IMG/VR virus record: IMGVR_UViG_3300025687_000349
Location: 1 to 22,859 of that record
Source: a virus
Reading direction: 5' to 3' (one strand)
Length of the DNA: 22,859 nucleotides
Part shown: piece by piece, positions 13,114 to 21,317 of the stretch
Position numbering within the stretch: position 1 is the first letter of the stretch
Layout: every line of letters begins with the position of its first letter
The notes under the pieces: model-generated
Seen by the model: only the letters and a program-made list of their open reading frames with translations
The model's database searches: none
Told to the model about the DNA's origin: nothing
Translations under genes and position numbers: made by a program

Positions 13114-15129
13114 TCAAGCCCCCTTCGCCTGCGGCGCTTGAGCAAACTCAGAGAAGAGATCCATCATTTTGTACATCAGATCGATGCCAGCTTCTTTGTT
13201 TTCGCCATTCATCGGCGTTAAGGTGACAATGCCGTCTTTGTTCTTCATGTCGAAGGCACCAGCGCCCCGTACTGCGCGGCCAGTCATCACAAACTCGCCG
13301 TCTGACAGCATCGCAGGGATATCGTCACTGATCTCCGTGCCTTCGCCGTTGATGTCCCCTGTCATGCGTATGAAAAGCTCGCCGTCCATGTCGCCGCCTT
13401 CAGATTTATACACCGCGCCACCCTGATTAAACATCGGGACTTGCTGTTCCACAGGCAACATCCCCGTAGGTGGTGGAGGCAACATCCCCGTAGGCGGTGT
13501 GTAATTGGGTAGCGGCATGGCTTGGTTGATGTCATTCGGATTAGGCGCTAACAAAATTTCACGCGGGGTAAATTGCTGGCCTTGTGGGATTGGCTGGCCG
13601 CCGCTCAACGTCGGGAAATTGTTAGGTAACAGGCCAAACTCCACAGGATTTGGTGCAGGCTGTCCCATTCTTTTCGCAATCTCCGCTTCAATATTGTACC
13701 GACCAGCCGCATTCATCTGGGTTAGAGGGGTCAGGGGAACGCCTTTTCTGTCTTTGGCTTCGTCATAAGCCAGCTTGCCGATTAATCCCGCCAAGCCAGC
13801 GGTGCCAAGCAAACCGCCGATTCCCATGCCGCCTGCACCGCCTTGGCCGCCGAGACCCAACAGTGATCCCAAATTAAAGCCGCCTTGCTGGCCTCCGCCT
13901 AAGCCGAGAACGCCACCGAGGTTGGAAAGTAAGCCGCGATCATCAGCGCCGGGCATAATAAATTCGCCGATTGAGCCCAAAAAGCCTTGGCCTGCGTAAG
14001 GGCTGATAGCCCCCGCGCCCTGCAATTCTGCAAGAATTTGCTCGAAGTTTAGCCCGCGCGCCATGCCATCTTGTATGGCTTGATCTATGGCTGGATTTCC
14101 TTGCGCCGCCTCTGTCAAGATTTCAGCCGCAGTCTTGCCGCCGCCTCCAATGCCGAGGGTCTGGCCGAGGTTTCCTAGCAAGCCTCGGTTGTCAGCGCCG
14201 GGCATCACATACTCGTAAATGCTGGAGCCAGTTTTCCCTAAATTGCCCAACAAGCCCACGTTGTCAGCGCCGGGCATAATGTATTCGTAAATGCTTCCGA
14301 AAATGTTGGAGCCACCACCTGCTGTATTAGCCAAATTTGCAACTCCCCCGCTTCCGCCAATGTTAAATGTCCCGCCGCCGAAACCGGGTATTTGAAAGCC
14401 GCCTTTGCCGCCGGGCATTGGTGCGGTAAGAGCCGCAATTCCCGCTAAAGGGTTGCCGCTTTTAAATGCGTCATAAGCGCTATAGCCTTTGTTGATTATA
14501 GCCGCGTAAGGTTGCCAAGGGCCCGGTATATACTGAGCCACACTAGCTATAGGCTTGATAACATTTTTGCCCACTTTCTTAATGGACTTCCACGTCTTCT
14601 TGAACCAACCAAACTCTTCTAGTCCGGTGATTGGATTCAAAGAAGCAATGCCAGAGCCAACAACATATTGCTCTGGATCCAGATCGAGTTCCGCAAACCG
14701 CTCACCAACAACCCGCTCGAAGTCGGCGTCCGCCATCATTTCGGGCGGAAGGACAACCTCGCCGGGCGCTAGATGGGCCAAGGTGGTATCAGGGCCACGG
14801 CCAGCTTGTGAAAGCTGAACAGCCATGTCTGCCATTGGGGCCTGCGTCCCAACTTCCGCCGCCTGTGCAAAGCCCATCGCTACTTCAGCGTCCAATGGGT
14901 CTTCTGCGGTTGCGGCGGTGCCCATTAGTTGGGCGATGGTCTCCCGCAACCCTGCGTTTGGATCCATAGGCATTTCGGCAGACATCGCAATGTCTGACTG
15001 CACTTGCGGATCTTGAATATCAATCGGATTGGTGTCGACTAAGCCGCCTCGCGCCATCATCATAGGCGCTTGCGGTCCCATAGGCATTCCAGCCATGGCA
15101 GAAATTCTTTGCTGAAGAAATTGATTCAT
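13114..15129 (-). CDS. 671-aa virion structural protein with MPGAD repeats
   Basis: ATG 15129 overlaps the previous TGA as ATGA. The protein has three parts. Residues about 110-225 (DTTLAHLAPGEVVLP, LDLDPEQYVVGSGIASLNP, KKTWKSIKKVGKNV, AQYIPGPWQPYAA) match a module I recall from many marine phages. Residues 230-460 are Gly-rich with three copies of a 20-residue repeat (IYEYIMPGADNVGLLGNLG and variants). Residues about 580-650 (GTEISDDIPAMLSDGEFVMT) match a second common phage module, whose LSDGEFV resembles the APGEVVLP of the first. Virion location is likely; precise role unknown, perhaps ejection or tail-fibre attachment. Confidence 0.78.
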   Translation of the reverse strand: MNQFLQQRISAMAGMPMGPQAPMMMARGGLVDTNPIDIQDPQVQSDIAMSAEMPMDPNAGLRETIAQLMGTAATAEDPLDAEVAMGFAQAAEVGTQAPMADMAVQLSQAGRGPDTTLAHLAPGEVVLPPEMMADADFERVVGERFAELDLDPEQYVVGSGIASLNPITGLEEFGWFKKTWKSIKKVGKNVIKPIASVAQYIPGPWQPYAAIINKGYSAYDAFKSGNPLAGIAALTAPMPGGKGGFQIPGFGGGTFNIGGSGGVANLANTAGGGSNIFGSIYEYIMPGADNVGLLGNLGKTGSSIYEYVMPGADNRGLLGNLGQTLGIGGGGKTAAEILTEAAQGNPAIDQAIQDGMARGLNFEQILAELQGAGAISPYAGQGFLGSIGEFIMPGADDRGLLSNLGGVLGLGGGQQGGFNLGSLLGLGGQGGAGGMGIGGLLGTAGLAGLIGKLAYDEAKDRKGVPLTPLTQMNAAGRYNIEAEIAKRMGQPAPNPVEFGLLPNNFPTLSGGQPIPQGQQFTPREILLAPNPNDINQAMPLPNYTPPTGMLPPPPTGMLPVEQQVPMFNQGGAVYKSEGGDMDGELFIRMTGDINGEGTEISDDIPAMLSDGEFVMTGRAVRGAGAFDMKNKDGIVTLTPMNGENKEAGIDLMYKMMDLFSEFAQAPQAKGA
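13915..14295 (-). repeat. three-copy MPGAD(N/D)xGLLxNLG protein repeat
   Basis: Copies at residues 279-299, 303-322 and 387-405 of the 671-aa protein. Copies 1 and 2 are nearly adjacent; copy 3 is separated by about 65 residues containing a helical insert (AAEILTEAAQGNPAIDQAIQ). Each copy pairs an aromatic strand (SIYEYIMPGA) with a Gly/Leu turn, like a repeated structural hairpin. Confidence 0.8.
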
Positions 15130-15443
15130 GGCGTGCTCACCGTTACGGTCCCTACGCTGACCGTCATTCCGAGACCCGTCGTATAGGACTGGTGCTCATA
15201 TAAATTACGGAACACCGTGCCATCAAAGGCTTGGTGTATCTCAAGCGTAGTATTAAAGATTATTGCTCCCGTGGCAAATTGCAGTTGAGAGATTTGTGTA
15301 GAAGTAAAGTGCGGCGAAATGCTGAAATCTACGCCGCCAAGGTTAAGCTCCAAGATCCGAATAAGCCGATTAAAAGTGTCCGCATCGACTTTTTCGCCCG
15401 GCCTTGCGCTAAGCGGAAGCTGGGTCGGCAGTAAAACGCTCAT
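15126..15443 (-). CDS. small conserved virion-operon protein (105 aa)
   Basis: A 105-residue protein tightly placed between the tail hub and the 671-aa protein: its ATG shares one base with the hub's TAA (TAATG) and its TGA overlaps the next ATG. The N-terminal part (LPLSARPGEKVDADTFNRLIRILELNLG) is a loop plus helix; the remainder is beta-rich and ends in a Val/Thr strand (MTVSVGTVTVSTP). I have no family name for it. Coupling to the tail hub suggests a tail-associated structural role. Confidence 0.72.
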   Translation of the reverse strand: MSVLLPTQLPLSARPGEKVDADTFNRLIRILELNLGGVDFSISPHFTSTQISQLQFATGAIIFNTTLEIHQAFDGTVFRNLYEHQSYTTGLGMTVSVGTVTVSTP

Positions 15444-17338
15444 TAGCGCCTACCGCTTGGCTGTACATCGACACGGGTCGATCCTATCCGCCATTTGTAG
15501 CCCGTTGCATCACTGCCCGTCAGATCATCATCGCTCTCAAATCGCAACACGATTTGACGGGCCCTGCTTCGCAAGTTTTTAAACTGAGTGGTCTGCTCGA
15601 TCTGAGAGGTGCTATCTGTGACAAGAGAATCGCCGGGGTAGTTTCTGCGCTTCAGCACAAAATTGACCGCCGCATTATTTGACACGGAAGGCGCAAAAAT
15701 AAAATTAACGTCTGGGATGACTTTCTTGACAAAGCTGAAGTTTTCTCCAGATCCGATATCGATATCAGCGCTTTCTATGAATACCCCAGCCATCCCTTCA
15801 CTTAAATTGTCATAGCCTGTCTCGTGCTCAAAAAGAAATTGCTGAGATGAGTCCGTCGCGGCCGCAATCGGTGCATCTTCAATACCTGCGTCAAGCCATG
15901 CGTAACGCACCAGACTGCCAATAGACCAATGGTTTTCTTCATAGTTGTAGATGACATAGCGCGATATTTCTCGCGTGCCATCTTCAATGCTCGGATAAAA
16001 GAACCAAATTTCGCCATATTCTGAGTTCAGGCCCATGTGGCATTTGAAAGCCTGAGTGAGATCAAGATCGCTGAAAACATATTCCTGCACTGTGCAAGAC
16101 AGTTTTTGCACCGCGCCGTTGTACACATAAAAGCCGGTTTTAGAGGCGAAAAATACGCCGCTTGGCGCTGTTATCATGGCTTTGGGACCAATTAGCCCCG
16201 CGCCCTCATTGACCAAATTCACCGCAAACGTCAAGGGTGGTCCAATAAACGCCATTGAGTACAAACTGGTATCCGTCCAAATCAAAATTTCCTGACGGCT
16301 TTTAGTTGCGCCCACAATGAACGAGCCTGAAGAAATTCTCAGGGAGCCAGCAGAATTGGTGGACAGGGGCTCAAAGTCCAGTTCGTTTTCGGCATCAGAG
16401 AAGGCCACGAGCATAGGGTCGAGCACGCCCGTGCGAGACGATCCGCTAATTGGATCGGCACCAAGCACGATCAGATGCCTGTCCACCTCAGAAGTAATGA
16501 CCTGCAAGCCAACCGTGGGGACCAAGTTTGCCCCACTTACGGCCGATAAGTTTGCCGCTCGCGTGCCAAATCCCCCGCTATCAAGCCAGCGATAAATGCC
16601 GCCGCCGCGAGGATTTATGATCAAGTTTTCGCCAAAGTTATCGTGGGTCCAGATTCTAAGCTGATTGATGTTAGAAGTAGCGGTCTGGGATCCCCAAGCC
16701 CCATTTCCCCACGTTCCAACCGACCAGCCGGTAGACGCAAGATAAACATCAAGGCCGACGTTAATTTGGTATTGACCGACAACGGAAGCGCCACCATTTC
16801 CTGTGTCAGAGGCGTCGGCTGTAACAGTGGCTCCAGATGTATCTTTTGCGGTGATTTCGTAAGTATTTGCGCTTGTGACCAAGCTAATCTGATACTCCTG
16901 ATTGAGCACCGTGTCTGTGATATTGCCGCCCAAAGATGCCGCACCGCTAAATGTCACAAAGTCATTGTTGACAGCGCCATGGCCGGTGTCGGTAACGGTA
17001 ATCGTGGATGAGCCGTCTACGGCGGCAAAAGTTACATCGCCTGCGGCAGTTGTTGAGCGAATAGGTGTTACGTCGTTGTAGGCACCCCCTTCCTCGATGT
17101 AATACTTGAACGTCGTGCCGAGTCCAAGATACCGAGTGCCGCCCAACTCAATCCAACTATGCAAAGCGCGGCAAATGCCAAGAAAAGCATCAGCGCCCAG
17201 CTTAGCCCAGCCGCCAACTTTTTCGACTCTGCCTTTACGGAATCTAACGAGGTTGCCATCAACCCAGCCTCCCTTCGCCGAGTAGTCTGTGGCTTCTTTG
17301 TCAATCCCCGGCTGAAAATCCAGCGTTTGCAGTGGCAT
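15443..17338 (-). CDS. tail hub / packaged-DNA stabilisation protein (P22 gp10-, T7 gp12-like)
   Basis: A 631-residue beta-rich protein. The opening (LDFQPGIDKEATDYSAKGGWVDGNLVRFRKG...GGW) and repeated strands such as YLGLGTT, RHLIVLGAD, ILIWTDTSLYSM, GVFFASKTGFYVYNG, EIWFFYPS and RYVIYNYEENHWSIG are typical of the propeller-like hub that closes the podovirus head-tail channel (P22 gp10, T7 gp12). Residues about 98-188 (STITVTDTGHGAVNNDFVTFSG...) look like an inserted beta domain, similar to the FCCH-like domain known from some phage tail proteins. It lies downstream of the adaptors, as expected. ATG 17338 is six bases after the previous stop. Confidence 0.82.
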   Translation of the reverse strand: MPLQTLDFQPGIDKEATDYSAKGGWVDGNLVRFRKGRVEKVGGWAKLGADAFLGICRALHSWIELGGTRYLGLGTTFKYYIEEGGAYNDVTPIRSTTAAGDVTFAAVDGSSTITVTDTGHGAVNNDFVTFSGAASLGGNITDTVLNQEYQISLVTSANTYEITAKDTSGATVTADASDTGNGGASVVGQYQINVGLDVYLASTGWSVGTWGNGAWGSQTATSNINQLRIWTHDNFGENLIINPRGGGIYRWLDSGGFGTRAANLSAVSGANLVPTVGLQVITSEVDRHLIVLGADPISGSSRTGVLDPMLVAFSDAENELDFEPLSTNSAGSLRISSGSFIVGATKSRQEILIWTDTSLYSMAFIGPPLTFAVNLVNEGAGLIGPKAMITAPSGVFFASKTGFYVYNGAVQKLSCTVQEYVFSDLDLTQAFKCHMGLNSEYGEIWFFYPSIEDGTREISRYVIYNYEENHWSIGSLVRYAWLDAGIEDAPIAAATDSSQQFLFEHETGYDNLSEGMAGVFIESADIDIGSGENFSFVKKVIPDVNFIFAPSVSNNAAVNFVLKRRNYPGDSLVTDSTSQIEQTTQFKNLRSRARQIVLRFESDDDLTGSDATGYKWRIGSTRVDVQPSGRR

Positions 17339-17344
17339 CTGGCA

Positions 17345-17770
17345 TCACGCCAGCCTGATAATCGCACCCGTCGCGGTGGGCGAGGGGAAGACTACAGTAA
17401 AGTTGCCTGCGGTAGAGGTTTTGTCTCCACCGAAATCCAGCGCGCAAACGGCTTTGTCTGACGCAGATGTATTAAAAATCAAGGCCCCTCGTGCCGTGAC
17501 TGTTGCAGTGCCAAAGGTTAAGTCAGCAAAATCCACGATTGCGGTGGTGCCAGAAGTGACTGGCGTCACATTCGTCAATGCCGCGCCTCTGGCGCTATAG
17601 TTTGTGCCGGTAGACTCGCCTGTGGTCACATAGGCAGTCGTGCTTGCTCCAAGCGTTGCTGAGCTTGTGTACAAAGCCAGATTGAAGGTATTGCCGCCAT
17701 TCGTGAAATTGTGCGTGCCAACCAGAAGCTCTTGCTTGAAGCTGGTACAGATCGCGTTGGTGATGGCCAT
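17345..17770 (-). CDS. small beta-rich virion protein (141 aa), decoration/tail type
   Basis: A 141-residue protein with an excellent ribosome-binding site (AAGGAG before ATG 17770). It is almost entirely beta, Thr/Ser/Ala-rich: FKQELLVGTHNF, FNLALYTSSATLGASTTAYVTTGE, ARGAALTNV, IVDFADLTFGTATVTARGALIFNT and ending FTVVFPSPTATGAIIRLA. This pattern belongs to a family common in phage structural modules, usually one gene away from the tail hub. I infer an abundant decoration or tail-surface protein; the exact position in the virion is not shown. Confidence 0.78.
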   Translation of the reverse strand: MAITNAICTSFKQELLVGTHNFTNGGNTFNLALYTSSATLGASTTAYVTTGESTGTNYSARGAALTNVTPVTSGTTAIVDFADLTFGTATVTARGALIFNTSASDKAVCALDFGGDKTSTAGNFTVVFPSPTATGAIIRLA

Positions 17771-17771
17771 G

Positions 17772-18062
17772 TTAAAGCTCCTTTAATATGTCCGCAAACT
17801 GTGTGTGCCCCTGACCTCGCAATGTCTGAGCAATCGTGGTCCTATCTGAAAAAATAGCACTTTTCATTCCGCGCAGAATAACACTATACACCTCGTTCCG
17901 AAAAGCCTCGGCTTGCTGTCTTACATGAGGCGGGGCGTCTTCAGATATCTGCAAAATCCGCTTGGTTGTCACCTCTGCCCAAAATTCTGGTTCATGGCCG
18001 CCATTATCGGATGTGGCAACCATGACGGTCCCGACAGATGCGCCTATATTTTCGCCCATCAT
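17772..18062 (-). CDS. small conserved virion-operon protein (96 aa)
   Basis: A 96-residue protein whose ATG overlaps the TGA of the DUF115-like gene (ATGA). The sequence runs strand (SVGTVMVATSDNGG), the motif HEPEFWAEV, then two helices (PHVRQQAEAFRNEVYSVILRGMKSAI) with SDRTTIAQTLRGQG near the end. I recall this arrangement (GHxPEFWA followed by SDRxT) from small proteins in phage tail operons, with no function known. Confidence 0.75.
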   Translation of the reverse strand: MMGENIGASVGTVMVATSDNGGHEPEFWAEVTTKRILQISEDAPPHVRQQAEAFRNEVYSVILRGMKSAIFSDRTTIAQTLRGQGHTQFADILKEL

Positions 18063-18781
18063 CCCTTGTATGGCTCCGGTGAGCTTGGCATTTCAATGCG
18101 TTGGAAGTCGTATTTTGCTTGCGCTTCGGCAAATCTGGAGCGATTGCAGATAATCCACTGGCCGCTTTGGTCAGGCATAGCGAGGAGCGGGTCATCCAGC
18201 CTATGATATCCATATAAGCGCTCGTGAGGCTCTACATTGCTGTCGAGCAACGCGGATCGAGGGCTCGCCCCAATGCTGATGCCTTCGCTAATACAGCGAG
18301 ATATCCAAAATTCCACACAGCCTCGACCAGCCTCGGCAAAGTGAATATTGTGCTTGTAGCTAAAATCCATGCCAAACAGATCCATGTGACCGACTTTGTT
18401 ATATAGGCCAAAAGCGATGGCATAAGCCACGGTGTTGTTGAGATAAGCGCATTTTTGATCTTCTATGACCTCGGCAATCGGATATTCAACGATTGCTGGC
18501 ACCCTCTCATCAAGCTCACATGAGTAAATTGGCTTGTCAAACGTAGGCAATAATTTACGCATTACATCGGTTTGATTCCCCGCATCCTCGGTATCCAAAT
18601 ACCGCGATGCTGGATCCATCATAAAGACCCGATCACAATCAAAGACAGCGAGAGATGAGTTGATGCACCACACCTCATCCCATTCTTTGCTGTTTTCTAC
18701 CGATATAACGTAGTCAATTTGAGAGGCACCTAGCCCCAAGATGGCAATTTTCTTGCCCTCTAGCTCCCTGATTTTAGACAT
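18059..18781 (-). CDS. DUF115/MptE-like Rossmann-fold protein in the tail operon
   Basis: A 240-residue protein. It opens with a nucleotide-binding-like strand-loop (KKIAILGLGASQID, glycines in the 16-20 region), then EVWCINSSLAVFDCDRVFMMDP (Asn41, Asp56), a helix around LNNTVAYAIAFGLY and HMDLFGMDFSYK at 132-143. This order resembles DUF115/6-hydroxymethylpterin pyrophosphokinase MptE-like and related sugar-transfer proteins, where the GxGxS loop, the D of the fourth strand and the GMDFS motif line the active site. It lies between two structural genes and is coupled to the next gene by ATGA, so it is made with the virion proteins. Reaction and substrate are unknown; glycan or nucleotide-sugar modification of a virion or host component is a guess. 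Confidence 0.6.
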   Translation of the reverse strand: MSKIRELEGKKIAILGLGASQIDYVISVENSKEWDEVWCINSSLAVFDCDRVFMMDPASRYLDTEDAGNQTDVMRKLLPTFDKPIYSCELDERVPAIVEYPIAEVIEDQKCAYLNNTVAYAIAFGLYNKVGHMDLFGMDFSYKHNIHFAEAGRGCVEFWISRCISEGISIGASPRSALLDSNVEPHERLYGYHRLDDPLLAMPDQSGQWIICNRSRFAEAQAKYDFQRIEMPSSPEPYKG

Positions 18782-18782
18782 T

Positions 18783-19430
18783 TTAGGTTACACCTATCCT
18801 CAATAAATCATAACGATACTCATCACGAGTCGCACGTCCCTCGCTGACGTTCTTCATCCTCGCGATCCCTTCCTTAAACCGAGCTTCAAAAGTCTGTACA
18901 ACATCCATAGGCTCTTTTAAGAATATTGCCGCCTCTACCAAAGCCCCATATAACAACGGATCTGGATGCTCGGTAGACAACAAAGTGGTGCCCGAGTCAC
19001 CCTCGGCGGTCAAACTGCCCGGCTTATATAAATAATGCAACTCCACTGAGTAATTCGAATCAGGCACCGGAGCAAGCTCAAACGCCGTGTCATCAAACAA
19101 AGAATAATACTTTGGCCTGCCCTCGGTGGTTGAGTTAGGCGCATATTGCTTCAAGAAGCTGGGGTGCTTGAATTCCAGATAATGATAGACATTGCTATCA
19201 ATCACCGCCAAAGAAAACGGCGCGTAAAAATCCGAGGGCGTAGCCAAAAAGCGCTTGGTGGCGGTCATATTGCCCGTTACGTTCTGGCGTTGCTCGGGTA
19301 ATTCTACGTTCTTAAAAATACGATCTTCGCTTTCACGAATAAACGTATTCAAATTCGCATTGAATGTGGTCTCGTCGACCTGTAGATAATCTTGAATGGT
19401 CGATTTCAGACTCGCAAGCGTGAAGCTCAT
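18783..19430 (-). CDS. tail adaptor-like protein (215 aa)
   Basis: A 215-residue protein with an early helix pair (LASLKSTIQDYLQVDETTFNANLNTFIRESEDRIFKNVELPEQRQ), beta segments (KRFLATPSDFYAPFSLAVI, PKYYSLFDDTAFELAPVPDSNYSVELHYLY) and a final helical part (HPDPLLYGALVEAAIFLKEP, then FEARFKEGIARMKN). This helix-strand-helix layout is that of the gp4/gp11-type head-tail adaptor family, in which several copies form a ring under the portal. With the 231-aa-type adaptor upstream, there are two adaptor-like genes, a common arrangement in marine podoviruses. ATG 19430 overlaps the preceding TGA. Confidence 0.75.
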   Translation of the reverse strand: MSFTLASLKSTIQDYLQVDETTFNANLNTFIRESEDRIFKNVELPEQRQNVTGNMTATKRFLATPSDFYAPFSLAVIDSNVYHYLEFKHPSFLKQYAPNSTTEGRPKYYSLFDDTAFELAPVPDSNYSVELHYLYKPGSLTAEGDSGTTLLSTEHPDPLLYGALVEAAIFLKEPMDVVQTFEARFKEGIARMKNVSEGRATRDEYRYDLLRIGVT

Positions 19431-19750
19431 GTGATCGTGACCTCCACAGTGCCAACTGCACTGTTAATTTGAAACGTGCCAATTTCCGCGCCTAGTATGC
19501 CATTGCCCACATTTGTATACACCATAAAGAAGTTGCCATCATTGCCATCGCTTGATGGATCGACTCTTGCGTTCCGCACAGCCTCTGGGTCAAAAGTAGA
19601 TGGCTTTCTTTGCAGTTGAGGATGCTTGGGAGACCACTGATCGGGGCCGACAAGCAGGCCATCCCACGTTTTTTTCATGTCCTTCAGCTTATATCGGAAT
19701 CCAGTAATGTCGCAGATTCCGTAAGCGTTTTTTCCGCCGCTAAACGACAC
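19427..19750 (-). CDS. small conserved protein between adaptor genes (107 aa)
   Basis: A 107-residue protein. The start is GTG 19750, sharing one base with the TAG of the adaptor gene. The segment CDITGFRYKLKDMKKTWDGLLVGPDQWSPKHPQLQRK matches a small family I recall in phage tail operons; related members carry a second cysteine near the first, suggesting a lost or partial metal knuckle here, where only one cysteine remains. The C-terminal part is beta-rich (GAEIGTFQINSAVGTVEVTIT). Function not known; the position suggests a minor virion or assembly protein. Confidence 0.75.
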   Translation of the reverse strand: MSFSGGKNAYGICDITGFRYKLKDMKKTWDGLLVGPDQWSPKHPQLQRKPSTFDPEAVRNARVDPSSDGNDGNFFMVYTNVGNGILGAEIGTFQINSAVGTVEVTIT

Positions 19751-20445
19751 TAGGCAATCCTGTATATCGTCAAATCAGGCGCAACACGGAAAGACGCGCG
19801 AGACTGGTCTTGCGACAAGGCCCTCTCAAACTCTTCTTCGTAAAGCTGTTTTAGCAAAGGTACTTTCTCGGGGGTCCGTTTTAGCGCCATGTAATAGGCA
19901 AGACCGGCCGCAAGGCATGGATAAAAGCGGAATGGCACTTCCATGGTGTTTGTGCCAGCGTCCGCGTCATCCATTCGGCTGAGCGTGTTGAGGTATAGGG
20001 TATATGTTGAACTTTTGTCTGGCGCAGGCCAGATCGTAATTGTCGGACTGATTTGCTTATCAATAAAATATTGATTGGGCTTGCCTGTGCTCGTTTTTGT
20101 CGCAATGTGGGCGTACTCGGCACGAGACAGCTTCGTCAGCGGCAAATCCGTCGTTGTGCCAGAGACGGTTTCCCTAACAAACACGTCAAGCACGTCAATC
20201 ACAGAAGTCGGATTGGTCGAATCAATCGTGTATACAATAGTATCTTTTACTGCACTTATTGATTTTTGATTGATTGTCCATTGGTTTAAGCCGCGATTAG
20301 CCCACTCCGCAAGCATCAGGTTAAGGGACCGCTGGGCCGTTTTGAGGTCGTAACCAGTGCGAAGCTCTAATCCGCAACGCTCAAACGCCTCTTCTACATA
20401 ATCCGCTACATCTAACTCAAAATCTTTACTGCCGCTCGTCGCCAT
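19750..20445 (-). CDS. head-tail adaptor / tail tubular protein A (P22 gp4-, T7 gp11-like)
   Basis: A 231-residue protein from ATG 20445; an upstream in-frame GTG at 20454 is possible. Recognisable features: the N-terminal helices FELDVADYVEEAFERCGLELRTGYDLKTAQRSLNLMLAEWANRGLNQW, the strand region with DVLDVFVRE and LPLTKLSRAEYA, the PNQYFIDKQISPTITIWPAPD hairpin and the C-terminal helix LYEEEFERALSQDQSRA. This is the layout of the adaptor that bridges portal and tail hub in short-tailed phages. Its start lies 20 bases inside the preceding gene. It supports the podovirus-type assignment of the window. Confidence 0.82.
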   Translation of the reverse strand: MATSGSKDFELDVADYVEEAFERCGLELRTGYDLKTAQRSLNLMLAEWANRGLNQWTINQKSISAVKDTIVYTIDSTNPTSVIDVLDVFVRETVSGTTTDLPLTKLSRAEYAHIATKTSTGKPNQYFIDKQISPTITIWPAPDKSSTYTLYLNTLSRMDDADAGTNTMEVPFRFYPCLAAGLAYYMALKRTPEKVPLLKQLYEEEFERALSQDQSRASFRVAPDLTIYRIA

Positions 20446-21121
20446 CTTCAGCACCCGCGTATAGGTTGTTGAAAACCTGATTTACGTCCAAGGTGTAGTC
20501 TAAATCAGATTTTGAATAATGGATATGCTGAGAGGGTCGGAAGTCTGGAGCGCCTTCTCCGGTCTCAAACCATGCGGGGTGCGTCACCCGCACTCGATTG
20601 TTTGGCAACGCCACTATGTTGCCTGTCCATGGCCCCGCATCTAGTAGCTCAAGAACATGGCTTTGTTTGTGCTGAGCGGGATCGTCAGCGATCTCGTTTT
20701 CGGCATAATCCACAGTGAAATAATATTTGGCGGGGTACATCTCCCCGTCAATAAGCGCGAGCCAAGGGCACGGCGTTGCTCTGTCAAGCACATAAACGGC
20801 ATGATGATGAGAGCTACAATCCCAAGGCTGAGCCGCCCAAACGGGCATTGGCTCTGGCCACTCCTCCATCGGAGTATCGCCCACCAGCGCAGTAATCGGC
20901 ATTCTCGCCCACATCGCTCCGCCGTGAACATTCGGCTCGTCGGTGTCGTATGTCTCAGCCCCCGTGAAAATTAACTGGAAGCTAAGGCAACGGGTGGGCA
21001 TTGTAGTGACCGCAATAGCCATGGCGTGAATAAATTCGCCGTGGTATTTTTGATGGTTATGCGTGTACTCCCTGCGTACCCAGCACTTGAAGTGCGGGAT
21101 ATTACTCTGCAAATAAGCCAT
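20426..21121 (-). CDS. conserved phage protein of unknown role (231 aa)
   Basis: A 231-residue protein with ATG 21121 after a GGGAGATAG ribosome-binding site. It is rich in Trp, His, Met and Pro (HFKCWVRREYTHNHQKYHGEF, GGAMWARMPITALVG, WPEPMPVWAAQPWDCSSHHHAVYVLDR), with a jelly-roll-like scatter of short strands and many His. I recall similar proteins upstream of adaptor genes in marine phages, unannotated. The paired histidines (SSHHHAVYV, SQHIHYSK) could be metal ligands. Virion or assembly role inferred from position only. Confidence 0.75.
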   Translation of the reverse strand: MAYLQSNIPHFKCWVRREYTHNHQKYHGEFIHAMAIAVTTMPTRCLSFQLIFTGAETYDTDEPNVHGGAMWARMPITALVGDTPMEEWPEPMPVWAAQPWDCSSHHHAVYVLDRATPCPWLALIDGEMYPAKYYFTVDYAENEIADDPAQHKQSHVLELLDAGPWTGNIVALPNNRVRVTHPAWFETGEGAPDFRPSQHIHYSKSDLDYTLDVNQVFNNLYAGAEDGDERQ

Positions 21122-21310
21122 CTATCTCCCGTATAAGCCGCTCTTTTTGCCTGACGGTGGCCGCACTCGCATTTTGCCGCCTTTTGATGCGCCCTTGGTC
21201 TTCATGGCCCCGCCTTTAGCGTAGCCCTTGGTTTTCATAGCGCCGCCCTTAGCATAACCCTTGGACTTCATCATGCCGCCCTTCTTCATGCCTTTAGCTT
21301 TCATTTTCAT
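21122..21310 (-). CDS. 62-aa Lys/Gly/Met repeat protein
   Basis: A 62-residue, highly basic protein built from a repeated unit of about 11 residues (KGYAKGGAMKT), twice nearly perfect plus degraded copies at each end, and a tail PSGKKSGLYGR. It is probably unfolded alone and would bind DNA or acidic protein tails by charge. ATG 21310 has GAGG five bases upstream. Its TAG is directly followed by the next ATG. Proteins of this composition recur in marine phage structural blocks with no known role. Confidence 0.75.
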   Translation of the reverse strand: MKMKAKGMKKGGMMKSKGYAKGGAMKTKGYAKGGAMKTKGASKGGKMRVRPPSGKKSGLYGR

Positions 21311-21317
21311 AACAACC

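Noticed and set aside
13112-13145. Upstream start giving an N-terminus with five arginines for the 981-aa protein
   Set aside because: It lies inside the end of the 671-aa gene; ATG 13112 has AAGGGGG at good spacing.
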